Origin: Methylobacterium persicinum
Lineage (GTDB): Bacteria > Pseudomonadota > Alphaproteobacteria > Rhizobiales > Beijerinckiaceae
NCBI RefSeq assembly: GCF_022179525.1
Contig: NZ_BPQX01000016.1
Span: 27,400-91,399 of the forward strand
Reading direction: 5' to 3'
Length of the DNA: 64,000 nt
Shown here: positions 13,499-20,684 of the stretch, in pieces
Numbering within the stretch: position 1 is the stretch's first letter
How the letters are laid out: every line of letters starts with the position of its first letter
The notes under the pieces: generated by a model
The model's database searches: none
What the model saw: only the letters and a program-made list of their open reading frames with translations
Told to the model about the DNA's origin: nothing
Translations under genes and position numbers: made by a program

Positions 13499-14233
13499 AT
13501 GACCCGCGACGACTCCGCCGTCCTGCACGCGCAGGAGGGTTCTTCGAACGACCGCCCGAACCTCTCTTCCTCCATCCGGACGCATCTCGGCGAGCACCTT
13601 CGCACCGCCTACGACCGCCTGGGCGAAGACCAGATGCCCGTTCGCTTCGCCGAGCTGATCGATAAGCTGGAAGCGGCGCTCCGGGCCCGGGGCGAGGCGA
13701 TCGAGCCGGAATTCCGTGATGGGTTGCTGGCGGCGGTGCCGTCCCTGCGTGCCTTCGCCCTGTCCCTGACCTCGAACCCGGCCCGCTCGGACGACCTTGT
13801 GCAGGACACCCTGCTGAAGGGCTGGCAGCACCGCGCCCGGTTCCAGCCGGGCACGAACCTCAATGCGTGGCTGTTCACGATCCTGCGCAACATCTTCTAC
13901 TCGGATCACCGCAAGCGGGTCCGGGAAGTCGAGGATCAGGACGGCTCCTACGCCGCGCGTCTCGCCACCGCCCCCCACCAGGGCGACCGGCTGGACGTCG
14001 AGGATCTCCAGAGCGCCCTGGCGAAGCTTCCGCCGGACCAGCGCGAGGCGCTGGTGCTGGTGGGCGCCGAGGGCGTCTCTTACGAGGAGGCCGCCACGAT
14101 CATGGGGTGCAAGGTCGGCACGGTGAAGAGCCGCGTCAGCCGCGCCCGGGGCCGCCTCGCGGAACTCCTCGGCTATGACGAGGAGGATCTCGGGTCCGAC
14201 CGGTTCATCCAGTCCGCGATGCCCGACGCTTAG
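13499..14233 (+). CDS. NepR-EcfG fusion: anti-sigma domain joined to an EcfG-type ECF sigma factor
   Basis: 244 residues. Residues about 26-59 read as a NepR domain: HLGEHLRTAYDRL, then MPVRF and LIDKLEAA match NepR position by position (G, LR, YD, P, RF, LE). After a linker of about 10 residues comes a complete EcfG-type sigma factor: region 2 at about 75-145 (SDDLVQDTLLKGW, TNLNAWLFTILRN, FYSDHRKR) and region 4 at about 170-226 (LPPDQREAL, GVSYEEAA, GTVKSRVSRAR). In alphaproteobacteria NepR binds and inhibits EcfG until phosphorylated PhyR removes it; here both are in one chain. An internal ATG at 13634 (residue 46) could give a form with only half of the NepR domain. No phyR is in the window. 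Confidence 0.85.
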   Translation: MTRDDSAVLHAQEGSSNDRPNLSSSIRTHLGEHLRTAYDRLGEDQMPVRFAELIDKLEAALRARGEAIEPEFRDGLLAAVPSLRAFALSLTSNPARSDDLVQDTLLKGWQHRARFQPGTNLNAWLFTILRNIFYSDHRKRVREVEDQDGSYAARLATAPHQGDRLDVEDLQSALAKLPPDQREALVLVGAEGVSYEEAATIMGCKVGTVKSRVSRARGRLAELLGYDEEDLGSDRFIQSAMPDA

Positions 14234-14252
14234 GCTTGGGAAACCGGGTTTC

Positions 14253-14294
14253 GCAGGGCTCTACCCTGCACCGGCCAAAGGACTCGTCCTTTGG
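14253..14294. repeat. Pair of perfect hairpins, Methylobacterium-like intergenic repeat
   Basis: Two adjacent stem-loops lie just after the sigma factor gene. The first is GCAGGG-CTCTA-CCCTGC (14253-14269); the second is CCAAAGGA-CTCG-TCCTTTGG (14275-14294). A small palindrome, GAAACCGGGTTTC, precedes them at about 14239. The layout resembles a dispersed intergenic element I associate with Methylobacterium genomes (from memory). There is no T-tract, so it is a poor intrinsic terminator, though it may protect the 3' end of the sigma factor mRNA. Confidence 0.6.
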
Positions 14295-14419
14295 AAACCA
14301 TGATCGGGCGCCCAGGCCGCGCCTGAAATTTCGATGCATCCGATTCCGGTGATCGGGCGTTACTTGCCCGAGCTTCGCTGCGTCCATGCGGCGGAACGAC
14401 ACGGAAACGGAGCATCCGT

Positions 14420-14833
14420 ATGAACGTCAAGATCCTTCTCGCCACCTCGGCCCTCGCCCTCTCGCTGCCCCTCGCCGCCCAGGCGCAGGGCACCATACCG
14501 GGTGCCGAGCGCGGCGCTGCGGCTGGTGCCGATGCGGCCGGCCCGATCGGCGGCATCGTCGGCGGCGCAGTCGGCGCGGCCACCGGCACGGTGGGTGGCA
14601 TCCTCGGCGTCGACATGGCGCCGCGCTTCCGCAGCTATGTCCGCGAGCGCAACGTCCGCTCGTACGACTACGATGGTCGCGTCGCCGTCGGCTCGACCCT
14701 CCCGTCCTCGGGCGTCACCTACTACGACGTGCCCTCCGAGTACCGCGTGCAGCCCGGCTACCGGTACACCGTCGTCAACGACCGCCCGGTGCTGGTCGAT
14801 CGCGGCCACCGCATCGTCGAGGTGATCGACTAA
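14420..14833 (+). CDS. DUF1236 secreted protein
   Basis: 137 residues. A signal peptide (about 1-23, ending AAQAQ) is followed by a Gly/Ala-rich stretch with repeated GG and GA steps to about 65. A DUF1236 domain then carries the family pattern: VGSTLPSSGVTYYDVP, PGYRYTVVNDRPVLVD and a C-terminal RRIVEVI-like end (HRIVEVID). It is probably periplasmic or surface-associated; the molecular function of DUF1236 is unknown. It follows the sigma factor after 186 bases, and no EcfG-type promoter could be found in front of it. Confidence 0.8.
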   Translation: MNVKILLATSALALSLPLAAQAQGTIPGAERGAAAGADAAGPIGGIVGGAVGAATGTVGGILGVDMAPRFRSYVRERNVRSYDYDGRVAVGSTLPSSGVTYYDVPSEYRVQPGYRYTVVNDRPVLVDRGHRIVEVID

Positions 14834-14963
14834 GCGTTCGGGGCCTCGCCCAGGGCGTGTTCCGCCGGAACGGTCACCCGGCCGGCGGAACGTGGACGGC
14901 CAGGGCCCCGGAGCGCAAGGCTTCGGGGCCTTTTCTGGTAATGAGACCAGAGGGAACACGACG

Positions 14964-15233
14964 ATGAACGACGACCGGACCGCCGGCGGGCCGGTCCTGC
15001 CCGAGCCGGTGCGGGACCATCTCGGCCAGCAACTGCGAGGGGCCCTTCCGGCGGTTGAGAAGCCTCAGTTCCTCGGTGATGAGCCGCCCGTCCCGGGCGA
15101 GTTCGAGCCGCAACTGCGACGCCTGGAAACGCGCCTCAAGACCCACGAGGAAGGCACCGAGGCAGTCGAGGAAGCCCTCGACCGCATCCTCGACGCGTTC
15201 GGGGTCAAGGCCGACGGGACGAAGGAAGCCTGA
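14964..15233 (+). CDS. Conserved hypothetical protein with a faint NepR-like N-terminal segment
   Basis: 89 residues, soluble, acidic, with no signal or membrane segment. Residues about 14-27 read PVRDHLGQQLRGAL, and further on come P..F and LRRLE. This order of HLG, LR, P-x-F and LE parallels the NepR part of the fusion protein 0.7 kb upstream, but with about seven extra residues between the two halves. The C-terminal half (about 50-80) is a charged, probably helical stretch. The start follows GAGGGAACACGACG. The NepR link is only a pattern resemblance; the safe call is a conserved hypothetical. Confidence 0.6.
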   Translation: MNDDRTAGGPVLPEPVRDHLGQQLRGALPAVEKPQFLGDEPPVPGEFEPQLRRLETRLKTHEEGTEAVEEALDRILDAFGVKADGTKEA

Positions 15234-15266
15234 GACGAGGCTCCCGATCGTGAGAACGACCGGAGA

Positions 15267-15695
15267 TCAGACCGTCGGCTTGGCCACGAGGATATCGCGG
15301 ATCTCGCCCAGCAGCTTCACGTCGGCCGGTACTTCGGCGACGGGCTCGGGCTTCTTATCCTCGGCGTGCTGGAGCTTGTTCATCGCCCGGATGACGAGGA
15401 ACAGCACGAAGGCGACGATGATGAAGTTCAGGGAGACGGTGAGGAACTGGCCGTAACCCAATACTGCGCCTTGCTTCTTTGCCTCGGCGTAGGAAAGGCC
15501 GGTCTGTACCTTCGAGGACAGGGGCAGGTAGTAGTTCGAGAAATCGAGCCCGCCTGTGACGGCACCGATCGCTGGCATGAACAGGTCCTGCACCGCCGAG
15601 GTGACGATCGCCCCGAAGGCCGCACCGATGATCACGCCCACCGCGAGGTCGACGACGTTGCCCCGCAGGGCAAACTTCTTGAATTCCTCGAGCAT
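15267..15695 (-). CDS. mscL: Large-conductance mechanosensitive channel MscL
   Basis: 142 residues, the normal MscL length. The N-terminal amphipathic helix ([20 protein letters not shown]) runs into the first pore helix with the conserved [13 protein letters not shown] periplasmic loop at about 50-75 leads to the second helix ([23 protein letters not shown]), followed by a charged C-terminal helix. It opens under membrane tension to release solutes during hypo-osmotic shock. It is convergent with the small hypothetical gene ending at 15233 and lies just downstream of the phospholipid genes. Confidence 0.95.
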   Translation of the reverse strand: MLEEFKKFALRGNVVDLAVGVIIGAAFGAIVTSAVQDLFMPAIGAVTGGLDFSNYYLPLSSKVQTGLSYAEAKKQGAVLGYGQFLTVSLNFIIVAFVLFLVIRAMNKLQHAEDKKPEPVAEVPADVKLLGEIRDILVAKPTV

Positions 15696-15764
15696 CCCGT
15701 TCCCCGCCTCGTTCCAGGAAGAACGTGCCTCATGCGGCGGGCCGGTGGGAGCCCGACGGCGAAG

Positions 15765-16613
15765 CTATCCACCGTCGGTTGCGACGGCGTCCCTGTCCTC
15801 ACCCCTGTCCTCCCCGGAGGCCTGTTCGGCCTTGAGGCGGCGGCGGTACTGGGCCGCCCCCACGGGGATGGTGACGAGATAGGCTCCGCTCACCGCCACC
15901 AGCGCCTCGAACGGGTAGCTGATGAGGATTCCGAAGGCAGCCACGCCCAGCAGGAAGATCGGCAGCACGAGGCCCCTGGGCACGCGCTTGCCCATGGTTT
16001 TGCCGGAGAAGGTCGGCACCGTCGACACCACCATCAGGGCGATGCAGAGGACGTAGGCCAGCACGGCGGGCGCCGCCCAGGCATCGAAGGTGAGGCCGAG
16101 GAAGTGCAGGTAGAGGGGCAGCATCGCCGTCAACGCCCCGGCCGGGGCCGGCATGCCGACGAAGAAATCCTTCTTCCATTCGGGCCGGGATGGGTCGTCG
16201 AGCATCGCGTTGAAGCGGGCGAGCCGCAGGCCCATGGCGATGGCGAAGATCAGGGAAATGATCCAGCCCAGCGACTTCAGGTGGAACAGCACGAAGCCAT
16301 AGAGGATCAGGGCCGGGGCGCAGCCGAAATTCACGAAGTCGGCCAGCGAGTCGAGTTCCGCCCCGAAACGGGAGGTGCCCTTTAAAAGGCGCGCCACCCG
16401 CCCGTCGATGCCGTCGAGGACGCCCGCCGCCACGACCGCGATGACGGCGGGCTCGAACTTGCCTTCGAAGGCGAGCCGGATCGCCGTCAGCCCCAGGCAC
16501 AGGGCCATCAGGGTGATCATGTTCGGCGCGATCATGCGGAACGGCACCGGCTTGAACCGGCGCGGGCGCGGCTCGTTCGGGTCCGGCGCGAAGGGCGGGA
16601 AGAGATCGTCCAC
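15765..16613 (-). CDS. pssA: CDP-diacylglycerol--serine O-phosphatidyltransferase
   Basis: 282 residues, polytopic. The CDP-alcohol phosphotransferase signature DGx2ARx8Gx3Dx3D is complete at about 67-92 (DGIDGRVAR...GAELDSLAD). It makes phosphatidylserine from CDP-diacylglycerol and serine at the inner membrane. It lies 11 bases downstream of psd, whose product decarboxylates phosphatidylserine to phosphatidylethanolamine, so the two steps are made from one transcript. Confidence 0.93.
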   Translation of the reverse strand: MDDLFPPFAPDPNEPRPRRFKPVPFRMIAPNMITLMALCLGLTAIRLAFEGKFEPAVIAVVAAGVLDGIDGRVARLLKGTSRFGAELDSLADFVNFGCAPALILYGFVLFHLKSLGWIISLIFAIAMGLRLARFNAMLDDPSRPEWKKDFFVGMPAPAGALTAMLPLYLHFLGLTFDAWAAPAVLAYVLCIALMVVSTVPTFSGKTMGKRVPRGLVLPIFLLGVAAFGILISYPFEALVAVSGAYLVTIPVGAAQYRRRLKAEQASGEDRGEDRDAVATDGG

Positions 16614-16624
16614 GGCTGATCCCC

Positions 16625-17335
16625 TCAGATCCGGCGGAAGCTGCGCTCGGGACCGCCGCTAAGATCGGCCAGCACCGTCTCACCGGCCACCGCCTTCTGG
16701 CCAAGGCCGACGAGGACGCGGGTGCCGGCCGGCAGGTAGACGTCCAGCCGCGACCCGAACCGGATCAGGCCGAACCGGTCCCCGGCGGCCAACGAGTCCC
16801 CCGCCGAGACGAAGCCGACGATCCGCCGGGCGACGAGCCCCGCGATCTGCACCACGCCGATGCGGGTCGGGTTTCCGCGATGGTTCGCCTCGATGACGAG
16901 GCCGTTGCGCTCGTTGTCCTCGCTGGCCTTGTCGAGTTCGGCATTGAGGAACAGGCCGGGCGTGTAGTGGATCTGACCGATTTTCCCGGCGACCGGCATG
17001 CGGTTCACGTGGCAATCGAACACGTTCATGAAAACCGAGACGCGGAGCGTCGGCACCTGGGGCAGGTCCAGCTCCGGCGGGGGCAGGACGGTGGCGATCA
17101 GGTTCACCCGCCCGTCGGCCGGCGAGACCACCAGACCGTCGCCCACCGGCACGACCCGCTCGGGATCACGGAAGAAGTAGCAGACCCACAACGTCAGGAT
17201 CAGGAAGATCCAGCCGAAGAACTGGGAAAAGTAGCCGGCGAGCACCGTGAGGACGATGCCGATCAGGATGAAGGGGTACCCCTCCTTGTGGATCGGCACC
17301 AGCGTCCGCCGGATCGTCTCGATGAGGTCGGTCAT
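16625..17335 (-). CDS. psd: Phosphatidylserine decarboxylase proenzyme, short form
   Basis: 236 residues, the short single-domain form common in alphaproteobacteria. One or two N-terminal helices lie at about 22-52, followed by [10 protein letters not shown] and the substrate-site region [13 protein letters not shown]. Near the C-terminus FGSR ([10 protein letters not shown]) contains the Gly-Ser bond where the chain cleaves itself to form the pyruvoyl group. It is first in the psd-pssA operon. The start has TGACCTCAT context on the minus strand; no competing start is apparent. Confidence 0.93.
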   Translation of the reverse strand: MTDLIETIRRTLVPIHKEGYPFILIGIVLTVLAGYFSQFFGWIFLILTLWVCYFFRDPERVVPVGDGLVVSPADGRVNLIATVLPPPELDLPQVPTLRVSVFMNVFDCHVNRMPVAGKIGQIHYTPGLFLNAELDKASEDNERNGLVIEANHRGNPTRIGVVQIAGLVARRIVGFVSAGDSLAAGDRFGLIRFGSRLDVYLPAGTRVLVGLGQKAVAGETVLADLSGGPERSFRRI

Positions 17336-17395
17336 GCTGTGGGGGCTCGGGGGATCAGATCTCTGCCCGGCGGATGGCAGTCCGTTAGGTCTACG

Positions 17396-17710
17396 TCAAC
17401 TTTCGGGATCGGGATCGCGTTGGTCGCCCGGCATCGAAAACGGATCCCGGGCAGCATGCCGCACGGCGATCACGACGACCGCGTCGTCCCTCGGTTCGTA
17501 GAAGATTAGATAAGGGAAAAGCCTCACCAGGATACGGCGCAACGGCGGGGAGCTGGTGCGGGTGCCACAGAGGGGGTGATCGACCAGCCGGTCCAAGGTG
17601 GCCTCGATCCGCCGGCGGACATTCGAGGCCCCTATCGGTGATTTGTCGGCGATGCCGCCGAGGACGGCATCGATCTCGGCCAGAGCGTCGGGTGTGAAGC
17701 GGAGCTTCAC
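17396..17710 (-). CDS. ParE/RelE-family toxin
   Basis: 104 residues, starting with GTG at 17710 inside the antitoxin stop (GTGA overlap). Features are the N-terminal beta strand (VKLRFTPDALAEID), a helical hairpin at about 15-50 (SNVRRRIEATLDRLVDHPLCGTR), and the C-terminal strand RILVRLFPYLIFYEPRDDAVVVIAVRHAARDP, which is the ParE/RelE core with the typical RH-A-RDP ending. ParE members poison gyrase and RelE members cut mRNA; the sequence alone does not decide between them. It is co-transcribed behind its antitoxin. Confidence 0.9.
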   Translation of the reverse strand: MKLRFTPDALAEIDAVLGGIADKSPIGASNVRRRIEATLDRLVDHPLCGTRTSSPPLRRILVRLFPYLIFYEPRDDAVVVIAVRHAARDPFSMPGDQRDPDPES

Positions 17711-17952
17711 GCGCCATACTTCTCCCAAAGCGCGCGAACCTGCTCGTCCGAGGCGTACTCGCCGCGCGCGGCTTGAGCGCGTGACTTCGCCAGCGACGCC
17801 TCTTCCTCGGCAGTCAGGTGATACACCGGTTCGTCCTCGCCACTGGCAAAGACCAGTAGCATCCGCGCCGCATCGTCCTGCATGGCCTCCGGGAGCGCGC
17901 GGACGCGCGCGATGGCTCGTTCCAGTAGCTCGGTCATCGCGCCATGATACAC
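17707..17952 (-). CDS. Antitoxin of a ParDE/RelBE-type module
   Basis: 81 residues from ATG 17952 (AGGCGG upstream), or 76 from the in-frame ATG at 17937. It is acidic and helical, with a middle segment YHLTAEEEASLAKSRAQAARGEY followed by DEQVRALWEKYGA. This is the short antitoxin type that precedes ParE-like toxins, where the C-terminal half wraps the toxin and the N-terminal half binds the operon promoter. It is first in the pair, overlaps the toxin start by 4 bases, and is divergent from the dehydrogenase gene at 17999. Confidence 0.85.
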   Translation of the reverse strand: MYHGAMTELLERAIARVRALPEAMQDDAARMLLVFASGEDEPVYHLTAEEEASLAKSRAQAARGEYASDEQVRALWEKYGA

Positions 17953-17998
17953 CGCCTCGCTTCGGAAAAAAGCGATTCCCCACGGAGTTCAGGGCCCT

Positions 17999-18889
17999 AT
18001 GCGCAGCCACATCGCCTTCCTCGGCCTCGGCGCCATGGGCGCGCCCATCGCCCGGCATCTGGCGACCAAGGGGTCCGAGACCGTCACGGCGTGCGATGCC
18101 GACCCCGCCCGCCTCGCCGGGCTCGACGGGCCGAGGTTGGTGGCCACCACCGACCGGGGACGGATCGCGGGGGCCGACCTTCTGTTCCTCTGCCTGCCGG
18201 ACGGGGGCGTGGTGGAGAAGGCCCTGTTCGGGCCGGACGGGGCGGCGGCGCGCCTCGCGCCAGGCGCCATCGTGGTCGATCTCAGCACGACTACCCACGC
18301 GGACGCCCTACGCATCGGCCGGGCGCTGGAGGCGGGGGGCCGGCGCTTCCTCGACGCGCCGGTCTCAGGAGCCCCGGCCGGCGCCGAGGCGGGGACGCTC
18401 ACCGTCATGTGCGGCGGCGACGCGGACGCCTTCGAGGCCGTGCGCCCGCTCCTCGACCGGTTCGGCGCCACGGTGCTGCACATGGGGCCGGCGGGGGCGG
18501 GGCAGCTCACCAAGACGGTCAACAACGTGCTCTACGACATCAACATTGCGGCCCTGGCCGAGGTGCTGCCGATGGCCGTGGCGATGGGGCTCGATCCGGC
18601 CCAGTTGGGCCAGGTCGTCACCACCGGCACGAGCCGGAGCTATGCCTCGCAATACTTCGTACCGCGCATCCTCCGGGGAGAGTTCGACCAGGGCTACCCG
18701 CTCGCCAAGGCGTACAAAGACCTCGTGAGCGCCGCCACGGTGGCGGCCGAGCACGGCTTCCCCCTCCCCGTCACGGCGGCGGCGACCGCCACCTACCAGA
18801 CCGCCCTCCGCCAGGGCCATGGTGACCGGGACAAGGGCGCGATGGTCCTGCCCTTCGAGGCGCTGCTGGGGGTCAAGATGCGGGGGTAA
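17999..18889 (+). CDS. NAD(P)-dependent beta-hydroxyacid dehydrogenase family protein
   Basis: 296 residues. The Rossmann motif GLGAMGAPIARHL at about 9-21 is followed by DLSTTTHADALRIG at about 100 and the substrate-binding DAPVSGAPAGAEAGTL at about 120. The catalytic Lys lies in QLTKTVNNVLY at about 172, and the C-terminal helical domain ends around KDKGAMVLPF-like residues. This is the 3-hydroxyisobutyrate/tartronate-semialdehyde/GLYR family; the substrate cannot be assigned. It is a single-gene unit, followed by a palindromic repeat. Confidence 0.9.
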   Translation: MRSHIAFLGLGAMGAPIARHLATKGSETVTACDADPARLAGLDGPRLVATTDRGRIAGADLLFLCLPDGGVVEKALFGPDGAAARLAPGAIVVDLSTTTHADALRIGRALEAGGRRFLDAPVSGAPAGAEAGTLTVMCGGDADAFEAVRPLLDRFGATVLHMGPAGAGQLTKTVNNVLYDINIAALAEVLPMAVAMGLDPAQLGQVVTTGTSRSYASQYFVPRILRGEFDQGYPLAKAYKDLVSAATVAAEHGFPLPVTAAATATYQTALRQGHGDRDKGAMVLPFEALLGVKMRG

Positions 18890-18905
18890 GCGCCACGGCC
18901 ACCCC

Positions 18906-19000
18906 GTGATTGCGAGCGCAGCGAAGCAATCCAGGGATCCGCCACGGCTTCAGACCGTCCCGCTGCCCTCGATTGCTTCGCTTTGCTCGCAATGACGGGG
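18906..19000. repeat. REP-like palindrome, family A
   Basis: Inverted arms ATTGCGAGCGCAGCGAAG... and ...CGCTTTGCTCGCAAT flank about 35 bases (TCCAGGG/CCCTCGA inner edges). It is the same element found complete at 37833-37926 and 51641-51729, and degenerate or half at 32209, 54938 and 63691. It sits between convergent genes, where it may act as a transcription boundary. Confidence 0.85.
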
Positions 19001-19012
19001 GGCGTACTTTCC

Positions 19013-19807
19013 TCAATCCACCGCCGGCGCGTGCAACTCGGCGTCTGTGAAGCGGGCCTGTTCCTCCATGACGAGTTGCCCCAACTCCCGCTTGATCACG
19101 TTGAACTCAGCACTCGCGGGATCGCGTGGGCGGGGCATGGGGACCATGACGTCGCGCTTGATGCGGCCTGGGCGGTAGGTCATCACCAGGATGCGGTCGG
19201 CGAGGTAGATCGCCTCCTCGATGGAGTGCGTGACGAAGACGATGGTCTTCCGGTACTCCGCCCAGATCCGCAGCAATTCGTCCTGAAGGGTTCGCCGGGT
19301 CAGTGCGTCGAGGGCGACGAAGGGTTCGTCCATGAGCATCACGGGCGGATCGAGGGCGAGGATGCGGGCGATGGCCACCCGTTGCCGCATGCCCCCGGAG
19401 AGGTCCTTCGGGTAGCGCTTGAGGAAGTCGGACAGGCCGAGTTTTTCCGTAATCCGCGCCACCGTCGCGTCGGCCTGGGCGCGGGGCACGCCCTTCACGT
19501 CGAGGCCGAAGCGGACATTGTCCTCGACGCTCATCCACGGGAACAGGGCGTATTCCTGGAACACCATGCCCCGGTCGGGCCCCGGGTCCCGCACCGGCTT
19601 GCCGCCGATGGTGATCGTCCCGGAGGTGAGCGGGGTGAAGCCCGCCATGGCGTTCAGCAGGGTGGACTTGCCACAGCCGGACGGGCCGAGGAGGCACAGG
19701 AACTGCCCTTCCGGCACAGTGGCGGTGATGTCCTGCAGGGCGGGGACGCCAGCGGCTCCGCTGCCGAACACCTTGACGGCGTTCGCGACGACGATCTCTG
19801 CCGACAT
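19013..19807 (-). CDS. ABC importer ATPase, nitrate/sulfonate/taurine type
   Basis: 264 residues. Walker A is GPSGCGKST at about 43, the signature LSGGMRQRVAIAR at about 139, Walker B VMLMDEPFVALD at about 160, and the switch His in FVTHSIEEA at about 198. This is the SsuB/TauB/NrtD class. The matching permease and periplasmic binding protein lie upstream on the same strand, so it powers that importer. The 63-base spacer to the permease gene contains a nested perfect hairpin. Confidence 0.92.
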   Translation of the reverse strand: MSAEIVVANAVKVFGSGAAGVPALQDITATVPEGQFLCLLGPSGCGKSTLLNAMAGFTPLTSGTITIGGKPVRDPGPDRGMVFQEYALFPWMSVEDNVRFGLDVKGVPRAQADATVARITEKLGLSDFLKRYPKDLSGGMRQRVAIARILALDPPVMLMDEPFVALDALTRRTLQDELLRIWAEYRKTIVFVTHSIEEAIYLADRILVMTYRPGRIKRDVMVPMPRPRDPASAEFNVIKRELGQLVMEEQARFTDAELHAPAVD

Positions 19808-19820
19808 CAGTGTGCTCGCC

Positions 19821-19865
19821 GCATGATGTGGCCGGACAACCGGCCTCCACTGTTCCGCATCATGC
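19821..19865 (-). other. Nested intra-operon hairpin between permease and ATPase genes
   Basis: An inner perfect stem GGCCGG-ACAA-CCGGCC (19830-19845) sits inside outer arms GCATGATG (19821-19828) and CATCATGC (19858-19865). It fills most of the permease-ATPase spacer. Such structures often set the ratio of subunits by attenuating or stabilising the transcript; that role is inference here. Confidence 0.65.
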
Positions 19866-19870
19866 TCGCT

Positions 19871-20680
19871 TCAGCGCTCCAGGCCGCGGTGCCAGCGCAG
19901 CAGGTGGTCGTTCAGCCGGCTCATGGCGCCGTCGATGATCAGGCCGAGGATGCCGATCGTCAGCATCCCGCCGATGATCTTGTCCGACCACATGTATTCC
20001 CGCGCCTCGAGGATCCGGTAGCCGAGCCCGTCCGACACCGCGATCATCTCGGCGACGATCACCACGATGAACGCCGTGCCGATGCCGATCCGCATCCCCG
20101 CCAGCACGAACGGGCTTGCGGCGGGCAGGATCACCCGGCGGAACATCGTCCAGCGCCCGGCTCCGAGGTTGCGGGCGGCGCGGATGTAGATCGAATCGAC
20201 CTGCCGCACCCCGGCGATGGTGTTCACCAGCACCGGGAAGAAGGTCCCCAGGGCGATCAGGAACAGGGCCGGCGGGTTACCCAGCCCGAACCAGACGATG
20301 GCCAGAGGAATATAGGCGATGGGCGGGATCGGCCGCAGGACCTGCAGCAACGGGTTGAACAGGCCGTAGAGGCCGTCGCTGGTGCCGAGCATCAGCCCGA
20401 CCGGCACGGCGAGCCCGGCGCCCAGCGCAAACCCCGCGAGCACCCGGCCGAGGCTGGAGACCGCATCGTGCGGCATCTCCCCCGAGAACAGCCAGGAGAG
20501 GTAGCTCTCCTGGGCCGGGTCGTAGGGCAGTGCCGGCTGGAGCCCGGCCCACCACTTCACCGCCACCGCAGAGGGCGGGGGCAGCACCACGGGGGAGACG
20601 GCCCCCGTGCGGCTCAGGATCTCCCAGAGGAGGAGCAGCGCCACCGGGACCAGGGCACCGCGAAGGGACGCGAGCGACAT
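19871..20680 (-). CDS. ABC importer permease, SsuC/TauC type
   Basis: 269 residues with about six helices. The permease motif that docks to the ATPase is present near 165-185 (AARNLGAGRWTMFRRVILPAASP). The N-terminal helix (ALVPVALLLLWEILSRTGAV) and C-terminal MSRLNDHLLRWHRG end are typical of SsuC/TauC/NrtB proteins. It starts 4 bases after the binding-protein gene on the same strand. The substrate is probably a sulfonate or related small anion, but is not defined by the sequence. Confidence 0.92.
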   Translation of the reverse strand: MSLASLRGALVPVALLLLWEILSRTGAVSPVVLPPPSAVAVKWWAGLQPALPYDPAQESYLSWLFSGEMPHDAVSSLGRVLAGFALGAGLAVPVGLMLGTSDGLYGLFNPLLQVLRPIPPIAYIPLAIVWFGLGNPPALFLIALGTFFPVLVNTIAGVRQVDSIYIRAARNLGAGRWTMFRRVILPAASPFVLAGMRIGIGTAFIVVIVAEMIAVSDGLGYRILEAREYMWSDKIIGGMLTIGILGLIIDGAMSRLNDHLLRWHRGLER

Positions 20681-20684
20681 CGGC

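Noticed and set aside
14393-14419. GGAAC followed by CGT before the DUF1236 gene as an EcfG promoter
   Set aside because: Spacing is about 19 instead of 16-17 bases and the -10 would touch the start codon, leaving no room for a transcript leader.
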